This document shows positions 1-7,837 of a stretch of DNA of 26,340 bases, piece after piece. Under the pieces are notes generated by a model that was not told the DNA's origin, did not search any database, and saw only the letters and a program-made list of their open reading frames with translations. This DNA is from DASVEE01 sp036399695. Lineage in GTDB: Bacteria > Acidobacteriota > Thermoanaerobaculia > Gp7-AA8. Numbering within the stretch: position 1 is the first letter of the stretch; the number at the start of each line of letters is the position of its first letter. The translations under genes were made by a program, and so were the position numbers. The DNA is taken from the NCBI GenBank assembly GCA_036399695.1, contig DASWMP010000356.1, positions 1 to 26,340 of the forward strand, read 5' to 3'.

Positions 1-85
1 ATTCCGCCGAATATCGGGCACCCGCGGGCACGCTGGCATTCAATGTGGGACAGACACTCTTGTCTGTCTGCGCCCGCAGGCGCCG
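1..85 (+). repeat. Right half of a dispersed palindromic element (family B)
   Basis: This stretch carries the motif AATGTGGGACAGACAC followed by an 8-bp hairpin (GACAGACA at 49-56, TGTCTGTC at 61-68) and then a GCGCCCGCAGGCGCC tail. Bases 17-34 (GGCACCCGCGGGCACGCT) match, in reverse complement, the spacer of the complete copy at 17257-17393. This is therefore the same element in half form, cut by the window edge or naturally single-armed. Bases 86-228 show no gene or other structure that I recognise. Confidence 0.75.
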
Positions 86-228
86 GTTTCTAATCAGGCC
101 ATCAGAGTGTGTGCGCTCCGTTTTGAGACACCCTCCTGCGCCCCCGCACTCCCAGATCAAGGCGTCGCGAACGCCGCCTCCGCCTTTTCGTCCTCACCAA
201 CAACCAACAACAGCCCCCGCCGCCCCCC

Positions 229-882
229 TCACTCATCCCTTGCCACCAGGCCCACTCTCACGGCGAACCGCACAAGGCCCGTCAGGTCGCGGACGTCGAG
301 CCGCTTCATCAACTGGTTGCGGTGTGCTTCGACGGTGCGGTAGCTGAGGTTCAGGCGTCTTGCGATTTCTTTGCTGGTGTGGCCTTCGGCGACGAGTTGG
401 AGGATCTCGCGCTGGCGGGGAGTCAGGGCGCCGAGCGGGTCAGGTGTGCCGCCGGTGCGGCTGACGTAGTCGTCGACGACGCGTTTCGAGACGGCTGGGC
501 TGAGGTACGTTTCGCCGCGGGCGACGGCGCGGATCGCGAGCTCGAGCTCCGCGACGGCCGAGCCTTTCAGCAGGTAGCCGGCGGCTCCGGCGCGGAGGGA
601 CTGCAGGACGTACTCCTCCGAGATGTGCATCGAGAGGATGATCACGCGCATCGACGGGTCGATCTTGCTGAGGCGCGGCGCTGCTTCGAGGCCGTTGAGG
701 CCTGGCATGCCGATGTCCAGCAGGACGAGGTCGGGACGGAGCGTCTCGGCGAGAGTGAGCGCCTCGTAGCCGTCGCCCGCCTCACCGACGACCTCGACGC
801 CGTGGAGACTTTCGACGAGGCCGCGGATGCCGGCGCGTACGAGCGTGTGATCGTCCGCGAGGAGGATGCGAATCGGTTTCAT
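229..882 (-). CDS. NarL/FixJ-family DNA-binding response regulator
   Basis: The 217-residue protein is a full-length two-domain response regulator. An N-terminal receiver (about 1-125) has the acidic pair at D10-D11, the phospho-acceptor D56 (LVLLDIGMP) and the conserved K106 (YLLKGS). A LuxR/NarL helix-turn-helix follows at about 150-212 (LTPRQREILQLVAEG, then SKEIARRLNLSYRTVEAHR). Such proteins bind DNA as dimers after phosphorylation and usually activate transcription. The start ATG overlaps the stop of the upstream kinase gene by 4 bp (ATGA), so the two are almost certainly co-translated and form a cognate pair. The target genes cannot be deduced from the sequence. Confidence 0.95.
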   Translation of the reverse strand: MKPIRILLADDHTLVRAGIRGLVESLHGVEVVGEAGDGYEALTLAETLRPDLVLLDIGMPGLNGLEAAPRLSKIDPSMRVIILSMHISEEYVLQSLRAGAAGYLLKGSAVAELELAIRAVARGETYLSPAVSKRVVDDYVSRTGGTPDPLGALTPRQREILQLVAEGHTSKEIARRLNLSYRTVEAHRNQLMKRLDVRDLTGLVRFAVRVGLVARDE

Positions 883-3164
883 ACCGGACCTCCGAGAGGG
901 AAGTGGACGGAGACTTCGGTACCGTGGCCGGGCTTCGTGCGGATATCGATCGAGCCGCCCGCGAAGGAGACGCGCTCCTGCATCCCCAGCACGCCCAGCG
1001 ACGCGCCGTGCACCGCGCGCTCGTGTACCGCGCTGAGGTCGAAGCCGGCACCGTCATCGCGCACCGACAGCTCCAGCATGCTCGCTGACGCACGGAGTGA
1101 CAGCCAGACGTTCTTTGCCGACGCATGCCGGGCGACGTTCGTCAGCGCCTCCTGCGCCACGCGAAAGCAGGCCGTGGCCACGTCGCGATCGAGCGGCGGC
1201 ACCGCTTCCACGGCGAGGTGCAGCTTCAGGCCTGTCTGCTGCGCGAAGCGGTCGGCATGCGAACGGATCGCCGCCGACAGGCCGAGGTCGTCGAGCATCG
1301 CCGGGCGCAGCTCGTGCGCGAGGTCGCGAACGGACTTCATGGCCCGATTGATGTTTTCCACGGCATCGGCCAGCCGCGGCGGAGTCGAGCCGATGTTGAT
1401 CTGGATGGCCGTGAGGAGCTGTCCGAGCTCGTCGTGCAACTCGGTAGAGAGACGCCGCCGCTCTTCCTCCTGGACCGTGAGCAGCCGCCGGGAAAGCGAC
1501 TTCAGGAGCTCGCGCTTGCTGCGTACCTTTTCCACGAGCCGGCAGCGCTCGATGGCCGGCGCCACACGATCGGCGACGACGCGCAGCAGGTCGAGCTCGT
1601 CCTCCGTGAACGTGCGTTCGACGAGCGACGTCACGACGACGGCACCGATGATGTTCCCTTCCACCACGAGCGGCGCTCCCATCGCGGAGCGGAGATGAAC
1701 GCCGAGATTCGCCGTCCAGCTCTGCCACTCCGGCGCGTCGGGCTCGGGCAACGTCGGGAAGATGAGGGGGCGTCCTGCCTTGATGGTCTGCCCCGAGATG
1801 GGGGTCGTGAGCGGCACGCGCACCCCGGCGACGCGCTCCTTCGGGAAGCCGTCGATGGCGCGGATCGTGAGGCTGCTCCGCTCTTCGTCGAGCAGCGTGA
1901 CGAGGGCGTGATCCGCGCCGAGGGTGTTGCGCAGTCGTGCCAGCACCTCGCCGAGCAGGTCGTCCAGCTTCATCCTGCCGATGGCGTCGTCGGTGATGCT
2001 CTGGATCGCGTGGAGCTTCGCCAGGGCGGATTCGGCGGTGGCGAGGAGGCGCAGGCGCTCCTGATCGGCGTGCTCCCGCTCGATCGCCAGCGCCAGCACG
2101 TTCGCCATCGACTGCAGGAACTCGATGTCGTCCTCGCTGAACGCGCGCGGCACGAGTGAGTGCGCGGTGAGGAGGCCCCACGGCTGTTCACGTCCGCGGA
2201 TCACCGTCGTGAGGATCGTCGCCACCTTGTAGTCGCGCAGCAGCCAGGAGGTGGCGAAACGGGTGTCGTTCGACAGGTCGCCGACGATGATCGGCTGCTC
2301 GTTGGTGATGACGTACTCCGCGATGCTGCCGTCCGCGAGCGGCACCGTCGCACCGGCCGGGAGGTCGTCCCAGCCGACGTGCGCGCGCAGGAGGATGTCG
2401 CGGCGATCGCGCCGCAGCTCCCAGACGATGGCTCGTCCGGTGCCCAGCCCGCCCGAGGCGAGGGAGACGGCTTCCTGCAGCAGCGTGTCGAGATTGCGCG
2501 CGCGCATCGCCGTCACCCCGAGCTGTGCGACGGCCGACTGCTGCCGGCTGCGGCGGTCGAGCTGCTTGAGACGGAGCGCCGGCGTCTCGATGGCCTCCCA
2601 TTCGCCGTCGCGTTTCGCCAGCGCAAGCTGGTGGGCGTGGGCGACGTCGAGGATACCGGCGGCGCCGGTGGTGGCGAGCGGGTAGGCGCAGAGGACGACC
2701 ATCGGCATGTCCGCGACCGCGTTTTCGAAGTCCCGTTCGTAGGCGCGGAAGTCGTTCCACATCGCTTCGTGTACCCACGACGTGCAGCCGGCGACGCGCA
2801 CGCCGTCGAAGCCGCGCTCCCGCGCATCGTTGCCGAGCTTCGTCCAGGCCACGCGCAGCGCCTGCACGTCCAGGATGCCTTCGCGCAGGTACCACTCGCG
2901 CGCCGGCTGCAGGATGACTGTCCCTTCCTCGAGGAAACGGTCGAACTCCGGCACGGTGCGGCGGAAGGCCTCACCGATCATCGCGGGCGTCAGCGACGGG
3001 GCGTAAAGCCAGAAGCAGACTTCGCGCTGCTCCAGACCCGCCGCGAAATACGGGACCATCGTGCCGAGGAGGTCCGCCTCCGTCTCATAGAACAGGCAGA
3101 GATGCGTGCCCCACGGCATCCCGCCGACCGGAGGGATCCCGCTCCTGCGAATCGGCTGTGACAT
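879..3164 (-). CDS. MEDS-GAF-GAF sensor histidine kinase (NarX/LiaS-type)
   Basis: The 761-residue protein has no clear membrane segment and is likely cytoplasmic. Residues about 15-190 look like a MEDS domain (WGTHLCLFYE at the start; later CTSWVHEAMW and DVAHAHQLALA), a sensory module named after methanogen and DcmR regulators. Two GAF domains follow at about 215-365 and 390-545. A HisKA_3 dimerisation helix has the phospho-acceptor H577 in STELHDELGQ, and an HATPase_c domain occupies about 660-757 (N-box VAQEALTNVARHA, G-box DDGAGFD). HisKA_3 kinases normally signal to NarL-type regulators, which fits the 4-bp-overlapping partner downstream. Gene 3282-4838 is divergent across a gap of about 117 bp, so the two may share regulatory DNA. 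The ligand is unknown. Confidence 0.93.
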   Translation of the reverse strand: MSQPIRRSGIPPVGGMPWGTHLCLFYETEADLLGTMVPYFAAGLEQREVCFWLYAPSLTPAMIGEAFRRTVPEFDRFLEEGTVILQPAREWYLREGILDVQALRVAWTKLGNDARERGFDGVRVAGCTSWVHEAMWNDFRAYERDFENAVADMPMVVLCAYPLATTGAAGILDVAHAHQLALAKRDGEWEAIETPALRLKQLDRRSRQQSAVAQLGVTAMRARNLDTLLQEAVSLASGGLGTGRAIVWELRRDRRDILLRAHVGWDDLPAGATVPLADGSIAEYVITNEQPIIVGDLSNDTRFATSWLLRDYKVATILTTVIRGREQPWGLLTAHSLVPRAFSEDDIEFLQSMANVLALAIEREHADQERLRLLATAESALAKLHAIQSITDDAIGRMKLDDLLGEVLARLRNTLGADHALVTLLDEERSSLTIRAIDGFPKERVAGVRVPLTTPISGQTIKAGRPLIFPTLPEPDAPEWQSWTANLGVHLRSAMGAPLVVEGNIIGAVVVTSLVERTFTEDELDLLRVVADRVAPAIERCRLVEKVRSKRELLKSLSRRLLTVQEEERRRLSTELHDELGQLLTAIQINIGSTPPRLADAVENINRAMKSVRDLAHELRPAMLDDLGLSAAIRSHADRFAQQTGLKLHLAVEAVPPLDRDVATACFRVAQEALTNVARHASAKNVWLSLRASASMLELSVRDDGAGFDLSAVHERAVHGASLGVLGMQERVSFAGGSIDIRTKPGHGTEVSVHFPLGGPV

Positions 3165-3281
3165 GAAGCCGTGATTGTGCTCCTGAATGCGGCGGAGGGG
3201 GTGACTAAGTGTTTACCGCACGCCTTCTACGTAGTTCGACGACTGTGGTGCTTTCTGTCCGGAGCGTACGTTGTGCGAGTA

Positions 3282-4838
3282 ATGTCAGTCACCACGTACC
3301 CCGCCAGCGACGCCGTCCGCGTGCTCGTCGTCGAAGACAGTGAAGTCGATGCGCGCGTCCTCGAGACCGTGCTGCAGCGGTCCGGCTTCACGGCTCATCG
3401 CGCGACGTCTCTGCGGGGTGCGGTGACCGCCCTCCGCTCCGGGGATTTCGACGTCATCCTCTCCGACCTCGGACTCCCCGACAGCGACGGCCTGGACACG
3501 GTCGACGCGCTGCTGCGTCACGCAGTCTCCTTACCGATCGTGGTGATGACGGGCCGTGATGACGAAGAGACTGCCCTGCGCGCCGTGGCCGCCGGGGCAC
3601 AGGACTACCTCGTGAAAGGGAGCACGAATGCGCGCGACCTGGCGCGCTCGATCCGTTACGCGGTCGAGCGGGGGCGCACGATGCGCGAGATCAGCAGCAG
3701 CGAGGCCCGCCTGCGCACGATCCTCGACGCAGCGCTCGACGCGGTCGTGAGCATGAACCACGACGGCTTGATCGTCCTCTGGAACCGCAGCGCCGAGGAG
3801 CTCTTCGGGTGGCGCCGGAGCGAAGTGCTGGGGCGGCCGCTCGCGGAGGTGATCGTGCCGCTACGGTTCCGCCATGCGCACGAGCGCGGCCGGTGTGCCT
3901 TTCTCGACAGCGGTGACTCCTCCTTCGTCGGCAAGCGGGTGGAGTGGGTCGCGTTGCGCCGCGACGGCAGCGAGTTTCCGGTCGAAGTGCGGATCACGGC
4001 CGACGCGGACCGTGTCGGCATGACGTTCACGGCGTTCATCTCCGACATCACCGCACGGCGCCGGGCGGAGGAGGAGCGCGCGACGTCGGAGATGCGCTTC
4101 CGCACACTGGAGCATCAGCTCGAACAGGGCGCCCGCGTCGCGTCGCTGGGCCGCGTCTCGGCGTCCGTCGCGCACGAGTTCAACAACCTGCTGATGAGCG
4201 TCAGCCCGTTCGCCGAGCTGCTGTGGAAGCGGGGACAGGAGGACCCGGCGCTGGAGAAGCCGGCCAACCACGTGCTCAACGCCGTGCGACGCGGCCAGCG
4301 GCTGACCGACGAACTGCTCCGCTTCACGCACCCGCCGGAGCCGCGGATCGTGACGCTCGACCTGGCCGCGGCGATCGCCGACCTCGCCGACGAAGCGCGC
4401 GGCCTGCTCGCCGAGCGCCGGCTGGAGGTGGAGTTGCCGACGGCGCTCACCGCCCGCGTCGATCCCGATCAGCTCGTGCAGGTCCTGCTGAACCTCGTCA
4501 CGAACGCCCGCGATGCGACGGAGACGGGCGGCACGGTGACGATCGGCGCCGCCCCCGCCGCGGAGCTGCCCTTCCTGCTCCAGACGTTTCCGGCGCCGGG
4601 CGACTTTGCGGCCATCTACGTGCGCGACGACGGCTGTGGCATCTCAGCCGAGGCGAAGCAACGCATCTTCGAGCCCTTCTTCACCGCCAGCCGCAAACGC
4701 CGCGGCACCGGCCTGGGCCTGGCCGTCGCCTATCGCATCGTCGACCAGCACGGCGGCCACATCCTGCTGGAAAGCGAGCCGGGGGAGGGGAGTACGTTCT
4801 ACGTGATGGTGCCGATCTCACCCGAACAGCGGCCGTAG
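3282..4838 (+). CDS. REC-PAS-HisKA-HATPase hybrid sensor kinase
   Basis: The 518-residue protein starts with a receiver domain (about 10-128; phospho-acceptor D62 in ILSDLGLPDSDG, conserved K112). A PAS domain follows at about 140-262. A HisKA helix has H298 in SVAHEFNNLL, and the HATPase_c domain (about 390-512) has the N-box LLNLVTNARDA and G-boxes DDGCGIS and GTGLGLAV. No transmembrane segment is seen. The receiver precedes the kinase, so it is probably an intermediate in a phosphorelay whose input comes from another kinase. I chose the ATG at 3282 because the receiver begins just after it; the in-frame ATG at 3171 would add 37 residues unlike a receiver and no domain. Its 3' end overlaps the convergent gene 4818-5987 by 21 bp. 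The output regulator is not identified. Confidence 0.9.
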   Translation: MSVTTYPASDAVRVLVVEDSEVDARVLETVLQRSGFTAHRATSLRGAVTALRSGDFDVILSDLGLPDSDGLDTVDALLRHAVSLPIVVMTGRDDEETALRAVAAGAQDYLVKGSTNARDLARSIRYAVERGRTMREISSSEARLRTILDAALDAVVSMNHDGLIVLWNRSAEELFGWRRSEVLGRPLAEVIVPLRFRHAHERGRCAFLDSGDSSFVGKRVEWVALRRDGSEFPVEVRITADADRVGMTFTAFISDITARRRAEEERATSEMRFRTLEHQLEQGARVASLGRVSASVAHEFNNLLMSVSPFAELLWKRGQEDPALEKPANHVLNAVRRGQRLTDELLRFTHPPEPRIVTLDLAAAIADLADEARGLLAERRLEVELPTALTARVDPDQLVQVLLNLVTNARDATETGGTVTIGAAPAAELPFLLQTFPAPGDFAAIYVRDDGCGISAEAKQRIFEPFFTASRKRRGTGLGLAVAYRIVDQHGGHILLESEPGEGSTFYVMVPISPEQRP

Positions 4839-5987
4839 CAGCGTGTGCTCACGTAGCGCGCGTTCCATCCCCGGTTGCCAGTCCTCGCGCGGTGTTTCGC
4901 CGTGCAGCAGCGACGACAGCATCGTCCGCGCGGCGGCGTTCAGCTCGAGCGGAATCGTGAAGTCGTCCGACAGACGCCCCAACGACTCCACCACCTGCGT
5001 TCGCGCATCGACTCCCGGCAGCAGCCCCTCGAGTGCTTTCCGGATCGGTTCCCACGAGCGAAAGCTCAAGAGCAGCGCCAGCACGATGCGGTCGCGTGCC
5101 GTCGTCACGCGGCTCCAGTTGATCGAGGAGAAGAGGTCCGTCTCGCTGCCGGCCGTCTCGATGGTCGTGAACCACTCCCCCTGGTGCTTCGCGCCCGCGG
5201 CGATGACGTCGCCGAGGGCGCCGGCGTTCCGGAGGTAGCGCCAGTTCTCCAGCAGGTGCCACACCGCGTCCCACGGCCGTTCGCGCTCCACGAGCTGCTT
5301 CACGTACGGCACGCCCGCCGTGGGCGAGGTCCGCAGCGCCTCGGCCATCTTGCGTGTGTGGCGGAAGCGCTCCGGATAGCCGACCTCCAGTGACTCCGCA
5401 CGGAACACCTGCGTCGCGATCGAAGGCCGGATGTACTGGAACTGCCGCGGCGACGGCGTGAGCGCCGGCGTGCGCACGACCAGCACGACCGTCGGCTGGC
5501 TCACGTGCCACACCTGATGGATGAAGCTCTGGCCGGCGTCGATACGCCGCACCTGGCCGTCGCTGATCGCTTCGATGCCCTTCAGCCGTAATCCGCCGAC
5601 CTGCACGCTCGGATCGATTGCCTCCGCGGTAGCGAAGTCGAACGTGCAGTGGATCGTCACGCCCGAGAGGTTCATGAAGGCGCCGGCGAAGTTGTGGTCG
5701 TGGATCACGACCTCCGGTGAGGTGTAGGCGTAGACGTTGACGAAGAGGCGCGGGCTCGACCAGACGGTGAACGCCGGCGGCCCGAGCGGCCCGAACGGAT
5801 TGCACGCCTCGGGGAACTCCTCGCCGGCCAGCGTCCACTCGGCGAGCGCGCCGAGGTCGTACTCCCGGTCGGGCCGCGTCTCCATCAGCAGACGAGCGGC
5901 GATGCCGGGAAGGTCATCCGGCTCGTAGCCGGCGGTCTTCCACTCGGCGTCGATCTTCTCGGCCAGCTTCCGAAGAGTAGCGATCAC
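4818..5987 (-). CDS. Cupin-like protein of unknown function
   Basis: I do not recognise the family. The 389-residue protein has no signal peptide or membrane span. Its N-terminal half contains closely spaced histidines suggestive of a metal-binding cupin-like fold (VVIHDHNFAGAF, then about 65 residues later GQSFIHQVWHVS, with hydrophobic strands such as TVVLVVRT). The C-terminal half (about 230-389) appears helical. I place the start at the GTG at 5987 (VIATLRKLAEK). The longer ATG frame to 6122 only adds residues translated from a 7-bp repeat array (strings such as QRTTDNAQRATRNEQ), which is not credible coding sequence. The gene is convergent with the hybrid kinase gene. A cupin or cysteine-dioxygenase-like role is a guess; a fold prediction would settle it. 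Confidence 0.8.
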   Translation of the reverse strand: MIATLRKLAEKIDAEWKTAGYEPDDLPGIAARLLMETRPDREYDLGALAEWTLAGEEFPEACNPFGPLGPPAFTVWSSPRLFVNVYAYTSPEVVIHDHNFAGAFMNLSGVTIHCTFDFATAEAIDPSVQVGGLRLKGIEAISDGQVRRIDAGQSFIHQVWHVSQPTVVLVVRTPALTPSPRQFQYIRPSIATQVFRAESLEVGYPERFRHTRKMAEALRTSPTAGVPYVKQLVERERPWDAVWHLLENWRYLRNAGALGDVIAAGAKHQGEWFTTIETAGSETDLFSSINWSRVTTARDRIVLALLLSFRSWEPIRKALEGLLPGVDARTQVVESLGRLSDDFTIPLELNAAARTMLSSLLHGETPREDWQPGMERALREHTLLRPLFG

Positions 5988-5991
5988 TTGA

Positions 5992-6152
5992 CGTTGTCCG
6001 TTGCGCGTTGAGCGTTGCTCGTTGCGCGTTGCTCGTTGCGCGTTGTCCGTTGTCCGCTGTCCGCTGTCCTGTGACGTTGCCCCAACTGGCCGGCTGTCGC
6101 TGCCTTTACGGACAACGAGCAACGAGCAGCGGACAACGAGCAGCGGACAACG
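5992..6152. repeat. 7-bp repeat array in inverted orientation (family D)
   Basis: Eleven head-to-tail 7-bp units of the form CGTTGNN or CGCTGTC run from 5992 to 6068. After a gap of about 40 bp, six units in the opposite orientation run from 6110 to 6152. The outermost arms, GACGTTGTCCG at 5990-6000 and CGGACAACGTC at 6144-6154, are perfectly complementary, so the whole block can fold into a long imperfect hairpin. It lies between the divergent genes 4818-5987 and 6255-6980. It is read through as low-complexity peptide in several frames, which makes nearby start calls unreliable. Confidence 0.88.
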
Positions 6153-6176
6153 TCGCGATCTCCAATTTAGGACCGT

Positions 6177-6236
6177 GGAGATTTATCTCCTGCGACAATA
6201 GTGTAACGACCGCTCGCCCGAATGAGTGCACACTCA
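6177..6236 (+). promoter_or_regulatory. Two short dyads upstream of the FkbM gene, possible operators
   Basis: GGAGAT-TT-ATCTCC at 6177-6190 and TGAGTG-CA-CACTCA at 6223-6236 are short inverted repeats in a locally AT-richer stretch just before the FkbM methyltransferase gene. A GACAAT hexamer at about 6194-6199 could be a -10 element. Both dyads lie upstream of the preferred GTG start and could be regulator binding sites. No regulator can be assigned and either dyad could be chance. Confidence 0.3.
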
Positions 6237-6243
6237 TGGATTC

Positions 6244-6249
6244 AGGAGG
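6244..6249 (+). promoter_or_regulatory. Shine-Dalgarno AGGAGG deciding the FkbM start
   Basis: A perfect AGGAGG sits 5 nt before the GTG at 6255. The in-frame ATG at 6222 has no comparable site and lies inside a dyad, so the GTG is preferred as the start. Confidence 0.7.
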
Positions 6250-6254
6250 GACAC

Positions 6255-6980
6255 GTGGAGCTCGTCCAATGCAAAGTCGGGAACGCGAGTTTCCGTATGG
6301 TCGTTTCCAACCCGTGGGAGCGGTTTCGCGTCGAGACGCTGGCCTCGAAGGAACCGGAGACCGTCCGCTGGATCCTCGACAACTTCCGCGACGGCGACAC
6401 GCTGCTGGACGTCGGCGCGAACGTCGGCATCTACGCGATCCTAGCCGCGGCGTACAACCGCGCCGGCACGGTCGTCGCTGTCGAGCCGATGGCGGCCACG
6501 TTCGCCCGCCTCTGCGAGAACAGCGTGCACAACGAGCTTCAGAACTTCCGGCCCTACTGCCTGGCCATCGGCGCGGAGAACGGTCTGACGACGCTCAACC
6601 TGACCAGCCTCGACGCCGCCTCGTCGATGCACTCCGTCGGCGACTCCGGCGTGTTCGAAGAACCGGTCGTGCTCACCGCCGGCATCAGCGTCGTCACGCT
6701 CGACACGCTCGCCGCGACCGCCGGCGTCCCGAACCTCATCAAGATCGACGTCGACGGCGGCGAAGACGCGGTGCTGGCCGGCGCCGCGAACGTCCTGCGC
6801 GACCCGCGCCTCCGCTCCGTGCTCGTGGAATTCAACTGGACCGACGGCAACGACGGCCCGCACTACCGCGACGAGCCGCTCGTGAGCGCCGGCTTCCGGC
6901 GGGAGGCGGTGGGCATCGAGTACGCGCGGGAGGCCATCCGCTGGCAGAACACGATTTACTCTCGGCCTCCGCTCTTGTAG
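6255..6980 (+). CDS. FkbM-family SAM-dependent methyltransferase
   Basis: The protein is about 241 residues from the GTG start (252 from the ATG at 6222). It has the class I methyltransferase glycine motif (TLLDVGANVGIYAI), the acidic ribose-binding strand (GTVVAVEPMAATFARL) and the FkbM hallmark LIKIDVDGGEDAVLAGA. FkbM enzymes O-methylate sugars or natural products, so it might modify a saccharide. The next gene (hydrolase) begins 9 bp after the stop, suggesting co-transcription. The exopolysaccharide block begins about 860 bp downstream in the same direction, but a hairpin intervenes, so membership of that pathway is speculative. Confidence 0.88.
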   Translation: MELVQCKVGNASFRMVVSNPWERFRVETLASKEPETVRWILDNFRDGDTLLDVGANVGIYAILAAAYNRAGTVVAVEPMAATFARLCENSVHNELQNFRPYCLAIGAENGLTTLNLTSLDAASSMHSVGDSGVFEEPVVLTAGISVVTLDTLAATAGVPNLIKIDVDGGEDAVLAGAANVLRDPRLRSVLVEFNWTDGNDGPHYRDEPLVSAGFRREAVGIEYAREAIRWQNTIYSRPPLL

Positions 6981-6989
6981 CGTCGCAGC

Positions 6990-7745
6990 ATGACGAAGGA
7001 ACGGGTCGTGATGGTGCACAGCGGCGGATTCACCTCGAGGCAATGGCGGAAGCTCGTGACGCTGCTCGAGCCACGCTTCGACGTCCTCACCCCCGATCTC
7101 CTCGGCTACGCGCCGGACGCGCCCTGGCCTGATGGCAAACCGTTTCATTTCCGCGAGGACCTCGACTACCTCGAGGCGCTCCTCGACCAGGCTCCGGGCG
7201 AGGGGGCGCACCTCGTCGGCCACTCATACGGCGGCTTCCTCGCGTTACAACTCGCCCTGCGCCGGCCGGACCTCGTCCGCTCCATCGCCGCGTACGAGCC
7301 GGTCGCTTTCGGCATCCTGGACGAAACCGAAGACGCCGGCGTGCTCGCGTCCCTCTCGGACGTGAAGCGCACCTGGGAGCCGGACGCCAGCGGCGCCGAC
7401 GAGACCTGGCTCCGCTCCTTCGTCGACTGGTGGAACGGCCGCGGCGCCTGGGACCACCTCGCCGAAGAAACGCGCACCGCCTTCCGCACGCTCGGCTGGA
7501 AGGTGTACCAGGAGGTGCTGACCCTGGCCGCCGACCGCACCAACGCCGCTACCTACGGAACCATCACCGCCCCCACGCTCCTCCTCGGCGGCGAACGATC
7601 GCCCCTGACCGAACGCCGCGTCGTCGAAAAACTCGGCGCCGCATTGCCCAACGCGAAGGTGCAGCTCTTCGAAGGCGTCGGCCACATGGGCCCGATCTCC
7701 CACGCCCCTCTCGTGAACGCCGCCATCGCCGAGCACCTCGGGTAA
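6990..7745 (+). CDS. Alpha/beta-fold hydrolase
   Basis: The 251-residue protein is a compact single-domain alpha/beta hydrolase. The nucleophile elbow is GHSYGG with S79. The oxyanion region is HSGGF near the N-terminus, and the catalytic histidine is H232 in EGVGHMGPIS. The acid is probably E202 (LLLGGERSPLTE), where many family members have Asp. No signal peptide is present, so it is cytosolic. Substrate cannot be predicted; relatives include esterases, C-C bond hydrolases and haloperoxidase-like enzymes. It follows the FkbM gene by 9 bp and is probably in the same transcript. Confidence 0.9.
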   Translation: MTKERVVMVHSGGFTSRQWRKLVTLLEPRFDVLTPDLLGYAPDAPWPDGKPFHFREDLDYLEALLDQAPGEGAHLVGHSYGGFLALQLALRRPDLVRSIAAYEPVAFGILDETEDAGVLASLSDVKRTWEPDASGADETWLRSFVDWWNGRGAWDHLAEETRTAFRTLGWKVYQEVLTLAADRTNAATYGTITAPTLLLGGERSPLTERRVVEKLGAALPNAKVQLFEGVGHMGPISHAPLVNAAIAEHLG

Positions 7746-7778
7746 CCCGGCGCAAGGAGCACCCATCGTCTCCCTGGC

Positions 7779-7798
7779 GCCCGCGTCGTCACGCGGGC
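7779..7798. terminator. GC hairpin between hydrolase and exopolysaccharide genes
   Basis: GCCCGCGT-CGTC-ACGCGGGC is a perfect 8-bp stem with a 4-nt loop, starting 34 bp after the hydrolase stop. It has no T-run, so it could be a weak or factor-assisted terminator or an mRNA stability element. It suggests that the following four-gene block is a separate unit. Confidence 0.4.
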
Positions 7799-7837
7799 AT
7801 CCATACTGCTCAGCGGCATGTGGGGGAACGTGGCTGA

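Noticed and set aside
322..1698. Long plus-strand open frame of 458 codons
   Set aside because: It lies antisense to the response regulator and the 3' end of the MEDS kinase, both with intact domains. Its translation is low-complexity Arg/Ala/Ser sequence, as expected from GC-rich shadow frames.
3171..3281. N-terminal extension of the hybrid kinase to ATG 3171
   Set aside because: The extra 37 residues are not part of the receiver and would occupy nearly the whole divergent promoter gap.
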